From: Bradyrhizobium erythrophlei
GTDB taxonomy: Bacteria; Pseudomonadota; Alphaproteobacteria; Rhizobiales; Xanthobacteraceae
Length of the DNA: 64,000 nt
Assembly (NCBI RefSeq): GCF_900129425.1
Contig: NZ_LT670817.1
Coordinates: 2,232,001 to 2,296,000, forward strand
Direction of reading: 5' to 3'
The translations under genes were made by a program, and so were the position numbers. The number at the start of each line of letters is the position of its first letter. Position 1 is the stretch's first letter. The notes below the pieces were generated by a model. That model saw only the letters and a list, made by a program, of their open reading frames with translations, was not told the DNA's origin and ran no database searches. Below are positions 9,062-16,751 of this stretch, in pieces.

Positions 9062-9778
9062 TCAATTTTGGCGGCCGTCAGCGGCGCGCAGCTTCCAATG
9101 ATTGACGATGCGGAATCGGCAATCGGTATTGTCCTGACGGAACAGCGCCATCCTGTCGATCGCGAGCGTGTTCAGACCGAGCGCGGAAAAACGATTTCGC
9201 AGCATCCTCAACACGGGTTCGCGCCGCTCGGCACCAAGCCGGCCTGTCAGCGTCATGTGGAAGCGGAATTCTTCGAAGACGTAAGGATACCCCCAGCGAT
9301 CGAGATATTCGCGTTGCCTCGGCGTCAGCTGTGATGGATTTCGTCGTTCACGATCATCTGCTGTCAGCGGGGCTCTGAACGAATCGAGCGCGCTGACGCA
9401 ATCCGCCGCAAGCCGTTCCAGTTCTGCTACCGGTTCGCGCGGCACCACCGCGATAAAGCCGCTGATCGAATCGACGACCGGCGCGATGATCGGAATTGCC
9501 CGGGACGCGCCGGCGAACGATTCGCAGGCGGTCAGCAGCTCAGCCTCGGTCCTCCCTTGTGCCAGTGACAGCGGCGCCTTCAGCGTGGCATGAAAACCGT
9601 ATTTGCGCGGATCCCGCGTCAGGTCATGCCAGTCCGGCACTAACGGCAAAATCCCGTCCGGGAAGGGCAGGTCCTCGCCGCTGAAGGCGTCATAGCCGAG
9701 CAGTTGCGCACCGAAGCGATCGAGATCGCTGCCGGGCGCAGACACGTAATAGATCGCATAACGGGGAAAGGTCGCCAT
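9062..9778 (-). CDS. DUF1045 phosphonate-operon protein (2H-phosphoesterase fold)
   Basis: 238 residues with the two HxT motifs that define 2H phosphoesterases: GFHATLKAP at about residues 59-67 and FRFHMTLTG at about 170-180. The family occurs in phosphonate operons of proteobacteria (TIGRFAM putative phosphonate metabolism protein). 2H enzymes open cyclic phosphodiesters. The C-P lyase pathway makes 5-phosphoribosyl 1,2-cyclic phosphate, normally opened by PhnP, which is missing here, so this protein may take that step (inference). It is the third gene of an operon with a hexapeptide transferase and a PhnM paralogue, under a Pho box. Confidence 0.85.
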   Translation of the reverse strand: MATFPRYAIYYVSAPGSDLDRFGAQLLGYDAFSGEDLPFPDGILPLVPDWHDLTRDPRKYGFHATLKAPLSLAQGRTEAELLTACESFAGASRAIPIIAPVVDSISGFIAVVPREPVAELERLAADCVSALDSFRAPLTADDRERRNPSQLTPRQREYLDRWGYPYVFEEFRFHMTLTGRLGAERREPVLRMLRNRFSALGLNTLAIDRMALFRQDNTDCRFRIVNHWKLRAADGRQN

Positions 9779-9798
9779 CTCAGCAGAATAGAGCGGCG

Positions 9799-10992
9799 TC
9801 AGGCGGCTGCAACCGCCTTGCCTTGGGCGTGAGACGAATGGATCAGGCGGCTCGCGTCCGTCAGATGAACCAAGCGCCCGGCGGCGATGACAGCGATGAT
9901 GCGCGGCCGCAGCGGCACATCATCGTCGACCAGGATGAGGTCGGCCCGGCGCCCTTCCGCCAGAATGCCGCGATCGGTGAGACCTGCGGCCCGGGCCGGG
10001 GCCGCCGAAATCAAATTCCACGCTTCGGCAAGCGGCAACACGCCATCGGCAACAAGGCGGAACGCGGCCAGCAACGGCGCCGGATAGTAATAGTCGGAGG
10101 CCAAGACCGAGCATAAGCCCTTGGCGATCATGTCGGCCGCCTTGGTCCATCCGGTATGGCTGCCGCCGCGCACCACATTGGGCGCGCCGAACACGATGGC
10201 ATCGCCGGCCCCGGCCGCCTCGCGCGCGGTTTCCTCGTTGACCGGAAATTCAGCGATGCCGACACCTTGCGCGCGAAATTCCTTTCGCGCGGCGGGGCTT
10301 TCATCGTCGTGCGAGAGCATCCGCACCCCGGCTGAACGCGCTGTTTCAGCCAGCCCCGCGATCGAGCCTGGGACTTCGGAGCCGCGCGCCACCACGCGCG
10401 TGACCAGCCGATCGAACTCCTCGCTGGAAAGGCCGCAACGCTCCACCATACGCGCCCGCTTCTGCGGCTTGGCGAGGCTGGCGACCGTGGAATCCATGTG
10501 GTCGTTGAACGCGAACAGGTCGATACGTCCGTCGGATAGCCACTGCTTGATCTCGGATTCGGCCTCGAGATTGTAGGTCTCATGGCGCAGGTGGAAGCGG
10601 GTGTCGGCGGCGAGTTGCGGCCGCAAGGTCTCGATTGCCTCGAGTAACTGCCTCGCATTGTCGCCGCTGCGAAGGCCGGGCTCCCAGGACCAGGTCGTGG
10701 CGTGATAGACGGTGGTGATTCCATTGGCGATCGCCTGCCGGTCGCTGTCGGCCAGCGCCACGTCGATCGGAAAATCGACGCCGGGGCGGGGCATCATTTG
10801 CCGCTCGAACGCGTCGCCATGCAGATCGACGATCCCAGGCAGCACCAGGAGATCCCGGGCATCGAGCCCAAATGAGCCGCGTCTGCGGTCCGAATCAACT
10901 TCGCTGATCTTGCCTCCGGCGATCTGCAGCGAGGATTCAGAAAATTCTCTGCCGAACAGGGTCCGGCCGCGGTCGATGAAAATGTCGGTCAC
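9799..10992 (-). CDS. Second PhnM-like amidohydrolase (ribose 1-methylphosphonate 5-triphosphate diphosphatase family)
   Basis: 397 residues of the amidohydrolase superfamily, PhnM type. Family motifs present: GIVDLHGDAFERQ (metal-binding HxD-like, about 55-67), the His-bearing HLRHETYN, FNDHM, SHDDES, NVVRGGSHTG and ASDYYYP. Classical PhnM removes diphosphate from the alpha-D-ribose 1-methylphosphonate 5-triphosphate formed by PhnGHI/L. A second copy sits in the usual place at 20866-22023, so this one is a diverged paralogue. Its ATG overlaps the stop of the upstream transferase (ATGA). It may act on another triphosphate intermediate or be a paralogue with different expression. Confidence 0.85.
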   Translation of the reverse strand: MTDIFIDRGRTLFGREFSESSLQIAGGKISEVDSDRRRGSFGLDARDLLVLPGIVDLHGDAFERQMMPRPGVDFPIDVALADSDRQAIANGITTVYHATTWSWEPGLRSGDNARQLLEAIETLRPQLAADTRFHLRHETYNLEAESEIKQWLSDGRIDLFAFNDHMDSTVASLAKPQKRARMVERCGLSSEEFDRLVTRVVARGSEVPGSIAGLAETARSAGVRMLSHDDESPAARKEFRAQGVGIAEFPVNEETAREAAGAGDAIVFGAPNVVRGGSHTGWTKAADMIAKGLCSVLASDYYYPAPLLAAFRLVADGVLPLAEAWNLISAAPARAAGLTDRGILAEGRRADLILVDDDVPLRPRIIAVIAAGRLVHLTDASRLIHSSHAQGKAVAAA

Positions 10993-11654
10993 GATGCTGC
11001 ACTTCGTTTGGGGTTACGCGGGCGACTGGAACTGACCGCCGCCTCGTATTTTGCGAGAAAGTCCTCGACAGCGAGTTTTCGAAAATCGGGCAGGGCCCTG
11101 CGCAGGGTTTCGTGGTCCCAGTCCCACCACGCAAGCGCCGCCAGCCGGTTGGTAGTCTCTTCCGGAAACCGCAGTCTGATCGTCCGCGCCGGATTTCCGG
11201 CGACGATGGTGTAGGCCGGCACGTCCTTGGTCACGATGGCGCCGGCCGCGACAACGGCGCCGGTGCCGACGCTGCGGCCCGGCAACACGATCGCGCCATG
11301 CCCGATCCAGACGTCATGACCGATGTGAACGCGATGGCCGCGCCGCCATTCGAAAAACTCCGGCTCGTCGCTCTCGCCCGGGAAATAAGCGCTGGCGCGA
11401 TAGGTGAAGTGCGCCTGCGAAGCCCGCTGCATCGGATGATTCCCGGGGTTGATTCGCGTCATCGCCGCGATCGAGCAGAACCTTCCGATCGTGGCATAGG
11501 TGATCTGCGCGTCGTTCACGACGTAGGAATAATCGTCCATGACGACGTCGTGCAGGATAGTTCGGGCGCCGACCTCGCAATAGGCGCCAAGCCTGGCATC
11601 GTGCAGTTTCGCCGACGGATCGACGGTCGGTTCCGAAAGTATTTTGCCGGCCAT
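10989..11654 (-). CDS. Left-handed beta-helix (hexapeptide-repeat) acetyltransferase of phosphonate clusters
   Basis: About 221 residues built of hexapeptide turns, including the xenobiotic acetyltransferase signature GHDVWIGHGAIVLPG followed by VGTGAVVAAGAIVTKDV. It belongs to the transferase family found in phosphonate operons (TIGR03308-like). A role in N-acetylating aminoalkylphosphonates, like E. coli PhnO, is possible but unproven. I chose ATG 11654 over an in-frame TTG 33 bases upstream because GTGGAA precedes it at good spacing. It is first in the minus-strand operon and lies 57 bases after a near-perfect Pho box. Confidence 0.8.
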   Translation of the reverse strand: MAGKILSEPTVDPSAKLHDARLGAYCEVGARTILHDVVMDDYSYVVNDAQITYATIGRFCSIAAMTRINPGNHPMQRASQAHFTYRASAYFPGESDEPEFFEWRRGHRVHIGHDVWIGHGAIVLPGRSVGTGAVVAAGAIVTKDVPAYTIVAGNPARTIRLRFPEETTNRLAALAWWDWDHETLRRALPDFRKLAVEDFLAKYEAAVSSSRPRNPKRSAAS

Positions 11655-11711
11655 GCGAATTTCCACGAGTGATGCGTAACGACCCAAGGCTGCACGTCAT
11701 CGATGCGCATG

Positions 11712-11729
11712 ATGACAGTATCATGACAG
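11712..11729 (-). promoter_or_regulatory. Pho box for the transferase-phnM2-DUF1045 operon
   Basis: On the minus strand this reads CTGTCATGATACTGTCAT: two perfect CTGTCAT half-sites spaced by four bases, the PhoB-binding consensus. It lies 57 bases upstream of the ATG at 11654, so phosphate-starvation activation by PhoB is expected. Confidence 0.85.
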
Positions 11730-11778
11730 ATGGATGACGCCCCACTGGGGTGTGGACCGCGGGTGCCGCGTAGCGCGA

Positions 11779-11796
11779 CTGTCACACAACTGTCGA
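11779..11796 (+). promoter_or_regulatory. Pho box for phnCDE
   Basis: CTGTCACACAACTGTCGA on the plus strand: half-sites match CTGTCAT at 6 of 7 and 5 of 7 positions with the correct four-base spacer. It lies 46 bases before the phnC ATG and faces it. It is separated from the opposite Pho box by 49 bases. Confidence 0.75.
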
Positions 11797-11842
11797 ATCC
11801 AGACGCTAGCGATGGTCAAGGCTTGGGGGTCTGGAGCAATGC

Positions 11843-12658
11843 ATGCTGGTGGTTGAAGGTTTGACGTGCCGTTTCGGCACAAAGGCCGCTGTCGACAATG
11901 CATCGTTCTCGATAGCTCCCGGTGGCTTTGTCGGTGTGATCGGCCGTTCCGGCGCCGGCAAGTCGACGCTGCTGCGGATGATCAATCGTCTCGCGGAGCC
12001 GAGCTCCGGACGCATTGTTTTCGACGGCGTTGACGTCACCGCGCTGAAGGGTCGCGAGCTGCGGAAGTGGCGCGCCCGTTCGGCCATGATCTTCCAGCAG
12101 TTCAATTTGATCGGCCGTCTCGATGTCCTGACTAACGTGCTGATGGGCCGTTTGGCGACGGTCTCGCCGGCGAGGGCATTGCTGAAACTATGGCCGGATG
12201 CCGACAAGGCGATCGCATTGGCCGCACTCGAGGAGTTTGATATCGCATCGCTTGCGGTGCAGCGCGCGGATCAGCTTTCCGGCGGTCAGCAGCAGCGCGT
12301 CGCGATCGCTCGCGCATTGGTCCAGGAACCGGACATTATTCTCGCGGACGAGCCGATCGCCTCGCTCGATCCGCACAACACCAAAGTGGTGATGGACTCG
12401 CTGCAGCGTATCAACAGGGATTTTGGGATCACCGTGATCTGCAACCTTCATTCCCTCGAACTGGCGCGCGGCTATTGCGATCGCTTGATCGGCATGGCGG
12501 CCGGTCAGGTGGTGTTCGACGGGACGCCTGAACAACTGACGGAATTGGAAGCGCAGCGTCTTTATGGCCTCGAATCCGACGCAAGGGCCACCTCGTCGGC
12601 AAGACCGAACGCCTTCCCCGTTGAAGGCTCCATTCTAGGCGTACCTGCTATCGCGTAG
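11843..12658 (+). CDS. phnC: Phosphonate ABC transporter ATP-binding protein
   Basis: 271 residues: Walker A GRSGAGKST (34-42), Q-loop in MIFQQFN, signature LSGGQQQRVAIARAL, Walker B ILADEPIASLDP and a switch His in NLHSLE. The sequence is typical of PhnC, the energising subunit of the phosphonate importer. GGAG precedes ATG 11843 at six bases. It is the first gene of phnC-phnD-phnE1-phnE2 and lies downstream of a Pho box, so it should be made under phosphate limitation. Confidence 0.95.
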   Translation: MLVVEGLTCRFGTKAAVDNASFSIAPGGFVGVIGRSGAGKSTLLRMINRLAEPSSGRIVFDGVDVTALKGRELRKWRARSAMIFQQFNLIGRLDVLTNVLMGRLATVSPARALLKLWPDADKAIALAALEEFDIASLAVQRADQLSGGQQQRVAIARALVQEPDIILADEPIASLDPHNTKVVMDSLQRINRDFGITVICNLHSLELARGYCDRLIGMAAGQVVFDGTPEQLTELEAQRLYGLESDARATSSARPNAFPVEGSILGVPAIA

Positions 12659-12723
12659 CCGCTGACTGCCGCGACCCTCGCGCCGACAAGAAACTGCCTC
12701 ACCCACCCGACAGGAGAAGACAT

Positions 12724-13635
12724 ATGCTGAACCGCCGCCATTTTGTATCCGCAGGCGCGATTGCGCTGGCCTTTACCACGAGCGTTGCTCATGCCGATGA
12801 CTGGAAATCGAAATACAAGGAACTGACCTTCGCCGTAATACCGGCCGAAAATGCGTCGGGCGTCAACGACCGCTACGCTCCCTTCATGGCCTATCTCTCG
12901 AAAGAACTCGGCGTTCCTGTCAAGCTGCGCATCGCCAACGACTATGCTGCTGTCATCGAGGGCCAGCGCGCCGGCAATATTCAGGTGGCCTATTACGGCC
13001 CAGCCTCGTATTCGACGGCCTATATGACCGGCGTCAAGATCGAACCATTCGTCACCACCAGGAACAATGACGGCACGGTCGGCTACTATTCGGTGATCTA
13101 CGTCAAGGCCAACAGTCCTTACAAGGATATCAAGGATCTCAAGGGCAAGACCATTGGCTTCGTCGATCCGAATTCGACCTCCGGCTACAATGCGCCGCGA
13201 TTCTTCCTGCACAAGAACGGTATCGATGCTGATGCCTTCTTCAGCAAGTCGATCATCACCGGAAGCCACGAGAACGGCGTGATTGCGCTCGACAAGGGCA
13301 CGGTCGATTGCGCCGCTGACTGGTGGAATTCGGATACCGACTCGAACCTCACGCGCATGGTCGCGAAAGGAATGGCCAAGAAGGAAGATTTCCGGGTCAT
13401 CTTCAAGTCCGGACTCCTGGCCGGTTCGCCCTATGCGTACCTCTCCGATCTCCCAACCGATCTCAAGCAGAGCATCGTAAAGGCTTTCATGGAGGCTCCC
13501 ACCAAGGACAAGGCCGCCTTCGACCGCTTGTCCGACGGCAAGGACAAGGAGTTTGTGCCGGTGACCCACAAAGACTATCAGGACACCGTGGACATGATTC
13601 AGTACGTCAACGACATGCGCAAAAAGCGCTCCTGA
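12724..13635 (+). CDS. phnD: Phosphonate ABC transporter periplasmic binding protein
   Basis: 303 residues with a Sec signal peptide (about 1-24, ending SVAHA) and the PhnD/phosphate-phosphonate binding domain: LTFAVIPAENASG, RAGNIQVAYYGPASY, and IGFVDPNSTSGYNAPRFFL. It captures phosphonates in the periplasm for PhnC/PhnE. An AGGAGA ribosome site precedes the ATG. A strong hairpin-T6 lies just after the stop, which should leave more phnD transcript than permease transcript. Confidence 0.95.
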   Translation: MLNRRHFVSAGAIALAFTTSVAHADDWKSKYKELTFAVIPAENASGVNDRYAPFMAYLSKELGVPVKLRIANDYAAVIEGQRAGNIQVAYYGPASYSTAYMTGVKIEPFVTTRNNDGTVGYYSVIYVKANSPYKDIKDLKGKTIGFVDPNSTSGYNAPRFFLHKNGIDADAFFSKSIITGSHENGVIALDKGTVDCAADWWNSDTDSNLTRMVAKGMAKKEDFRVIFKSGLLAGSPYAYLSDLPTDLKQSIVKAFMEAPTKDKAAFDRLSDGKDKEFVPVTHKDYQDTVDMIQYVNDMRKKRS

Positions 13636-13642
13636 AGAGCCC

Positions 13643-13676
13643 GGGGAGCGGCGAGCTTTCGCCGCTCCCCTTTTTT
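13643..13676 (+). terminator. Intra-operon rho-independent terminator/attenuator after phnD
   Basis: A perfect 12-base-pair GC-rich stem (GGGGAGCGGCGA with TCGCCGCTCCCC), a four-base loop and six T residues. It sits between phnD and phnE1, which are otherwise co-directional with a 61-base gap. Partial read-through would match the usual excess of binding protein over permease. Confidence 0.85.
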
Positions 13677-13696
13677 CTGATCCACGCGGGCCGGTC

Positions 13697-14581
13697 ATGA
13701 CCTCCAGCATCCTGAGCGTACCGCAGGCGCGCCTCGAGGTGCTGCTCGCCGACTACCAGCGTGAAGTCGGACGCCGCCGCCGGCAATCATTGCTGGTACT
13801 GGGGATCCTGGCCATCCTGATAGCCATCGCCGGGCGTTTCGGCGAAGTCGATGTCAACTATCTTTTCCAGCACATATCGAACTTCACCAGTTATTTTGGC
13901 CGGATTGTTCCCAAGCTCGGCATTGCGCATTTTGATGCGGACGTCGCGGACTGGTACTGGAATTTCACGGGCTGGCTGAAGCTCCTGCTCGATACCGTAC
14001 TGATCGCCTATCTCGGCACATTGATCGGCGCCAGCGGTGCATTCACGATTGCCTTCTTCGCCGCGGCCAATCTTGCTCCAAGCAATGTGCTGCGATGGAG
14101 CATCAAGCGCATTTTCGAATTCTGCCGCACGGTTCCTGACCTGGTATTCGCATTGATGTTTGTCAGCGCCTTCGGCCTCGGACCCCTGGCAGGAATCCTC
14201 GCGATCGCAATTCATACCTTCGGGACGCTCGGCAAGCTGTTCACCGAGGCCATCGAAAACATCGATATGAAGCCGGTCGAAGGTGTGCGCAGCACTGGAA
14301 GCCGATTTATCGAAATGGTGCGGTTCGGTGCGCTGCCGCAGGTCGTGTCGAGTTTCGCCAGCTACACCCTGCTGCGCTTTGAGATCAACGTGCGGTCAGG
14401 CTCGGTGGTTGGCATGGTTGGGGCAGGAGGGATCGGTCAGGATCTTTTCGTGGCTATCCGAAAATTCTACTATACCGACGTCAGCGCCATCCTGCTGATG
14501 ATCATCGTTTCGGTAGCGGTCATCGATCTGGTGACTGAACGGATCCGGCATCGGTTGTCCGGTCAGGATACGGGCCGATGA
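13697..14581 (+). CDS. phnE: Phosphonate ABC transporter permease, first copy
   Basis: 294 residues with about six membrane helices and the PhnE-type binding-protein-dependent transport domain. Family segments include IKRIFEFCRTVPDLVFALMF and the EAA-like loop with VGMVGAGGIGQDLFVAI. It forms the channel with the second PhnE; two phnE genes in tandem are common in rhizobia. Its stop overlaps the next start as ATGA. Confidence 0.93.
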   Translation: MTSSILSVPQARLEVLLADYQREVGRRRRQSLLVLGILAILIAIAGRFGEVDVNYLFQHISNFTSYFGRIVPKLGIAHFDADVADWYWNFTGWLKLLLDTVLIAYLGTLIGASGAFTIAFFAAANLAPSNVLRWSIKRIFEFCRTVPDLVFALMFVSAFGLGPLAGILAIAIHTFGTLGKLFTEAIENIDMKPVEGVRSTGSRFIEMVRFGALPQVVSSFASYTLLRFEINVRSGSVVGMVGAGGIGQDLFVAIRKFYYTDVSAILLMIIVSVAVIDLVTERIRHRLSGQDTGR

Positions 14582-15435
14582 GCGCGCGCCGCATGACGCT
14601 TTTGGACGATCCAAATACGGTGCTGGACCGGCACCGCGATCTTTTCAACGAATCGCCGCTTCGGCGCGCGTCCGCGCTTGCTGCGCCGCTGGGAATCGCG
14701 GGCGTCGCGATTTTCGCGGGGTGGTGGCTCGCCATTCCGTTTGACCAGATCGGACCGGGGCTGGCGTCGCTCGCAAAGTTCGTCGCGCTGATGTTTCCTC
14801 CGTCGGCTGGCGGTCACCTCCATCTGTTGATCAAGGCGATGGGCGAGACCCTCGCCATCGCGTTTCTCGGAACCCTGATTGCGACCGTCTTCGCATTTCC
14901 GGTCAGCTTTCTCGCCGCCAAGAATACGGCGCCTCACTCCCTTATTCGTTTCGCAATCCGCCGCGGCCTGGACACGATCCGCGGTGTCGATGCCCTGATC
15001 TGGGCGCTGGTCTTCGTTGGTGTTGTTGGCCTTGGTCCGTTCGCGGGGGTTCTTGCGATCGCAGTTTCCGATACAGGCGCGCTCGGCAAGCTGTTTTCGG
15101 AAGCGATCGAATCCACTGAGGAGCGCGCGCGAGAATCCATATTGGCAAGCGGCGGGACTGGCTTGCTGGCCGTGCGGTTCGGCCTGCTGCCGCAGGTACT
15201 CCCGATCATCGCGGGACAGATACTTTATTACTTCGAATCGAACGTGCGATCGGCGACGATCATCGGGATCGTGGGAGCCGGCGGCATCGGCTTGCAACTG
15301 TCCGAGCAGATCAGAACCTATGATTTTGACCAGGTCGCATTCGCGGTGATCATGATCCTGATAACGGTGGCCATCATCGACTGGATCTCGAGCAAACTGC
15401 GCTTCGCGATCATCGGCCGGCGCGCTGTCGTATGA
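14578..15435 (+). CDS. phnE: Phosphonate ABC transporter permease, second copy
   Basis: 285 residues, paralogous to the preceding PhnE: IRRGLDTIRGVDALIWALVF matches the corresponding helix, and the cytoplasmic loop has IIGIVGAGGIGLQLSEQI. With the first PhnE it likely makes a heterodimeric channel. It ends the phnCDEE transcript and is convergent with phnF, seven bases between stops. Confidence 0.93.
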   Translation: MSARRMTLLDDPNTVLDRHRDLFNESPLRRASALAAPLGIAGVAIFAGWWLAIPFDQIGPGLASLAKFVALMFPPSAGGHLHLLIKAMGETLAIAFLGTLIATVFAFPVSFLAAKNTAPHSLIRFAIRRGLDTIRGVDALIWALVFVGVVGLGPFAGVLAIAVSDTGALGKLFSEAIESTEERARESILASGGTGLLAVRFGLLPQVLPIIAGQILYYFESNVRSATIIGIVGAGGIGLQLSEQIRTYDFDQVAFAVIMILITVAIIDWISSKLRFAIIGRRAVV

Positions 15436-15442
15436 AGCGCGG

Positions 15443-16171
15443 TTAGCTATTCTCGACCACGAATTCGACGCGTTCGGCGGCAAAGCGCGCCCGGGTGGTC
15501 AGCAGCGGTTTGCCACCGCCGTCGACGTCGGTGCTGTCGACCACCAGAATCGGGCGGCCGAGTGCGAGATCGAGCCGCGTAGCGTCGGTGGCGTCGACGA
15601 TCCCAGCCGTGACGCGGGTCGAAGCCCGGCGATAGTCGCGGATCCCGTAATGCGCAAGCACCTTGGTCATCGATCGGGCACTCTCGTAAATCCGCCCGGC
15701 ATCGGGAAACCGCTCCGCCGCGAGCCAGGTGGTGCCGACGCAGATCGGCGTGCGGTCGGCGAGCCGCAGCGCTTCGATCCGGACCAGCGGCGCGCCGGTC
15801 TTGAGGCCAAGCTGCCGCGCCAGTTCGCGCGTCGCGGGCTCTTCGGAGGCGCCGATCAACTGGCCGCGCGGCTCGCGGCCGCCGGCGCCGACGATCTCGG
15901 AAAACCGCGTGCGTGAGCGCAAGGGATAGGCGAGGCGCGGCGCTTCCACATAGGTGCCGCTGCCGCGTTCGGCGCGCACCAGGCCGCGCTCGGCCAGCGT
16001 CGCCAGCGCCCGGCGCACGGTGTGGCGGTTGACGCGGTAGGTCTCGGCGATTTCGATCTCGCCGGGCAGCCGTTCGCCCGCGGCAAAGCTGCCGTCGGCG
16101 ATGCCACGCTCGATCCCGTCGGCGACCTGCCGCCATAGCGCGACGCCCGAAACTGCGTCCTGCAGGGTCAT
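15443..16171 (-). CDS. phnF: GntR/HutC-family regulator of phosphonate metabolism
   Basis: 242 residues. N-terminal winged helix-turn-helix of GntR type (LWRQVADGIERGI, GERLPGEIEIAETYRVNRHT, at about 12-50, with GSGTYV wing at about 75-80) and a C-terminal UTRA effector domain (about 95-240). PhnF regulators repress phn genes in the absence of phosphonate or under phosphate sufficiency. It is divergent from phnG; the interval has a Pho box and a long perfect palindrome that is the best candidate for its operator. Confidence 0.93.
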   Translation of the reverse strand: MTLQDAVSGVALWRQVADGIERGIADGSFAAGERLPGEIEIAETYRVNRHTVRRALATLAERGLVRAERGSGTYVEAPRLAYPLRSRTRFSEIVGAGGREPRGQLIGASEEPATRELARQLGLKTGAPLVRIEALRLADRTPICVGTTWLAAERFPDAGRIYESARSMTKVLAHYGIRDYRRASTRVTAGIVDATDATRLDLALGRPILVVDSTDVDGGGKPLLTTRARFAAERVEFVVENS

Positions 16172-16213
16172 GACGCAGAAAGGCCGGAGAAGGACATCGG
16201 AAAAATCATCATG

Positions 16214-16231
16214 GTGTCACGAAACAGTCAT
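16214..16231 (+). promoter_or_regulatory. Candidate Pho box upstream of phnG
   Basis: GTGTCACGAAACAGTCAT: half-sites match CTGTCAT at 5 of 7 and 6 of 7, with a four-base spacer. It lies 58 bases before the phnG ATG and 22 bases before a TATTAT -10-like hexamer at 16254-16259, a longer distance than classical PhoB promoters. Confidence 0.5.
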
Positions 16232-16242
16232 GGCGTTTCATT

Positions 16243-16274
16243 ATCAAGTTGTCTATTATCATAGACAACTTGAT
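16243..16274. promoter_or_regulatory. Perfect inverted repeat between phnF and phnG, probable PhnF operator
   Basis: Two perfect 14-base arms, ATCAAGTTGTCTAT and ATAGACAACTTGAT, around TATC. The inner GTCTAT/ATAGAC half-sites resemble the GntR/HutC operator style (GTNTA...TANAC). It covers a TATTAT -10-like hexamer and ends 15 bases before the phnG ATG, so occupancy would block phnG-N transcription. The mRNA form could also fold into a hairpin next to the ribosome site. Confidence 0.75.
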
Positions 16275-16289
16275 TCCGGCAAGGCCGAT

Positions 16290-16748
16290 ATGATCGTGAA
16301 CGAAAACAGTAAACAGGCGCGGCGCAAGGCGGCCATGGCGGTGCTGGCGCATGCCGATGCGGCCGAGATTGCCAGACATCTCGCCGCCATCGCGTCGCCG
16401 CCATATGAAAATCTGCGCGAGGCGGAAAACGGCCTGGTGATGGTGCGCGGCCGCGTCGGCGGCGATGGCGCGCCGTTCAATCTCGGCGAGGCCACGGTCT
16501 CGCGCGCCGCCGTGCGGCTTGCGGGCGGCGAGGTCGGCTTCGGCTACACCCTCGGCCGCGATCGGGAAAAGGCGCACATGATCGCGCTGTGCGACGCCCT
16601 GGTGCAGTCGCATGAATTCGCGGACGCGGTAGAGACAAAGGTTCTGGCGCCGTTGCGCGAGGCCGCGATCTCGGTGCGAAACCGAAAGGGTGCGGAGACC
16701 GCGGCGACGCGGGTCGATTTCTATACGCTGGTGCGCGGTGAGGGTTGA
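16290..16748 (+). CDS. phnG: C-P lyase core complex subunit PhnG
   Basis: 152 residues, the usual PhnG length. PhnG joins PhnH, PhnI and PhnJ in the core complex; with PhnI it supports transfer of the phosphonate to the ribose of ATP with loss of adenine. Conserved stretch: GLVMVRGRVGGDGAPFNLGE followed by TVSRAAVRLAGGEVGFGY. The open frame extends far upstream, but ATG 16290 gives the family length, has AAGG nine bases before it and lies after the operator palindrome. Confidence 0.92.
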   Translation: MIVNENSKQARRKAAMAVLAHADAAEIARHLAAIASPPYENLREAENGLVMVRGRVGGDGAPFNLGEATVSRAAVRLAGGEVGFGYTLGRDREKAHMIALCDALVQSHEFADAVETKVLAPLREAAISVRNRKGAETAATRVDFYTLVRGEG

Positions 16749-16751
16749 GCG

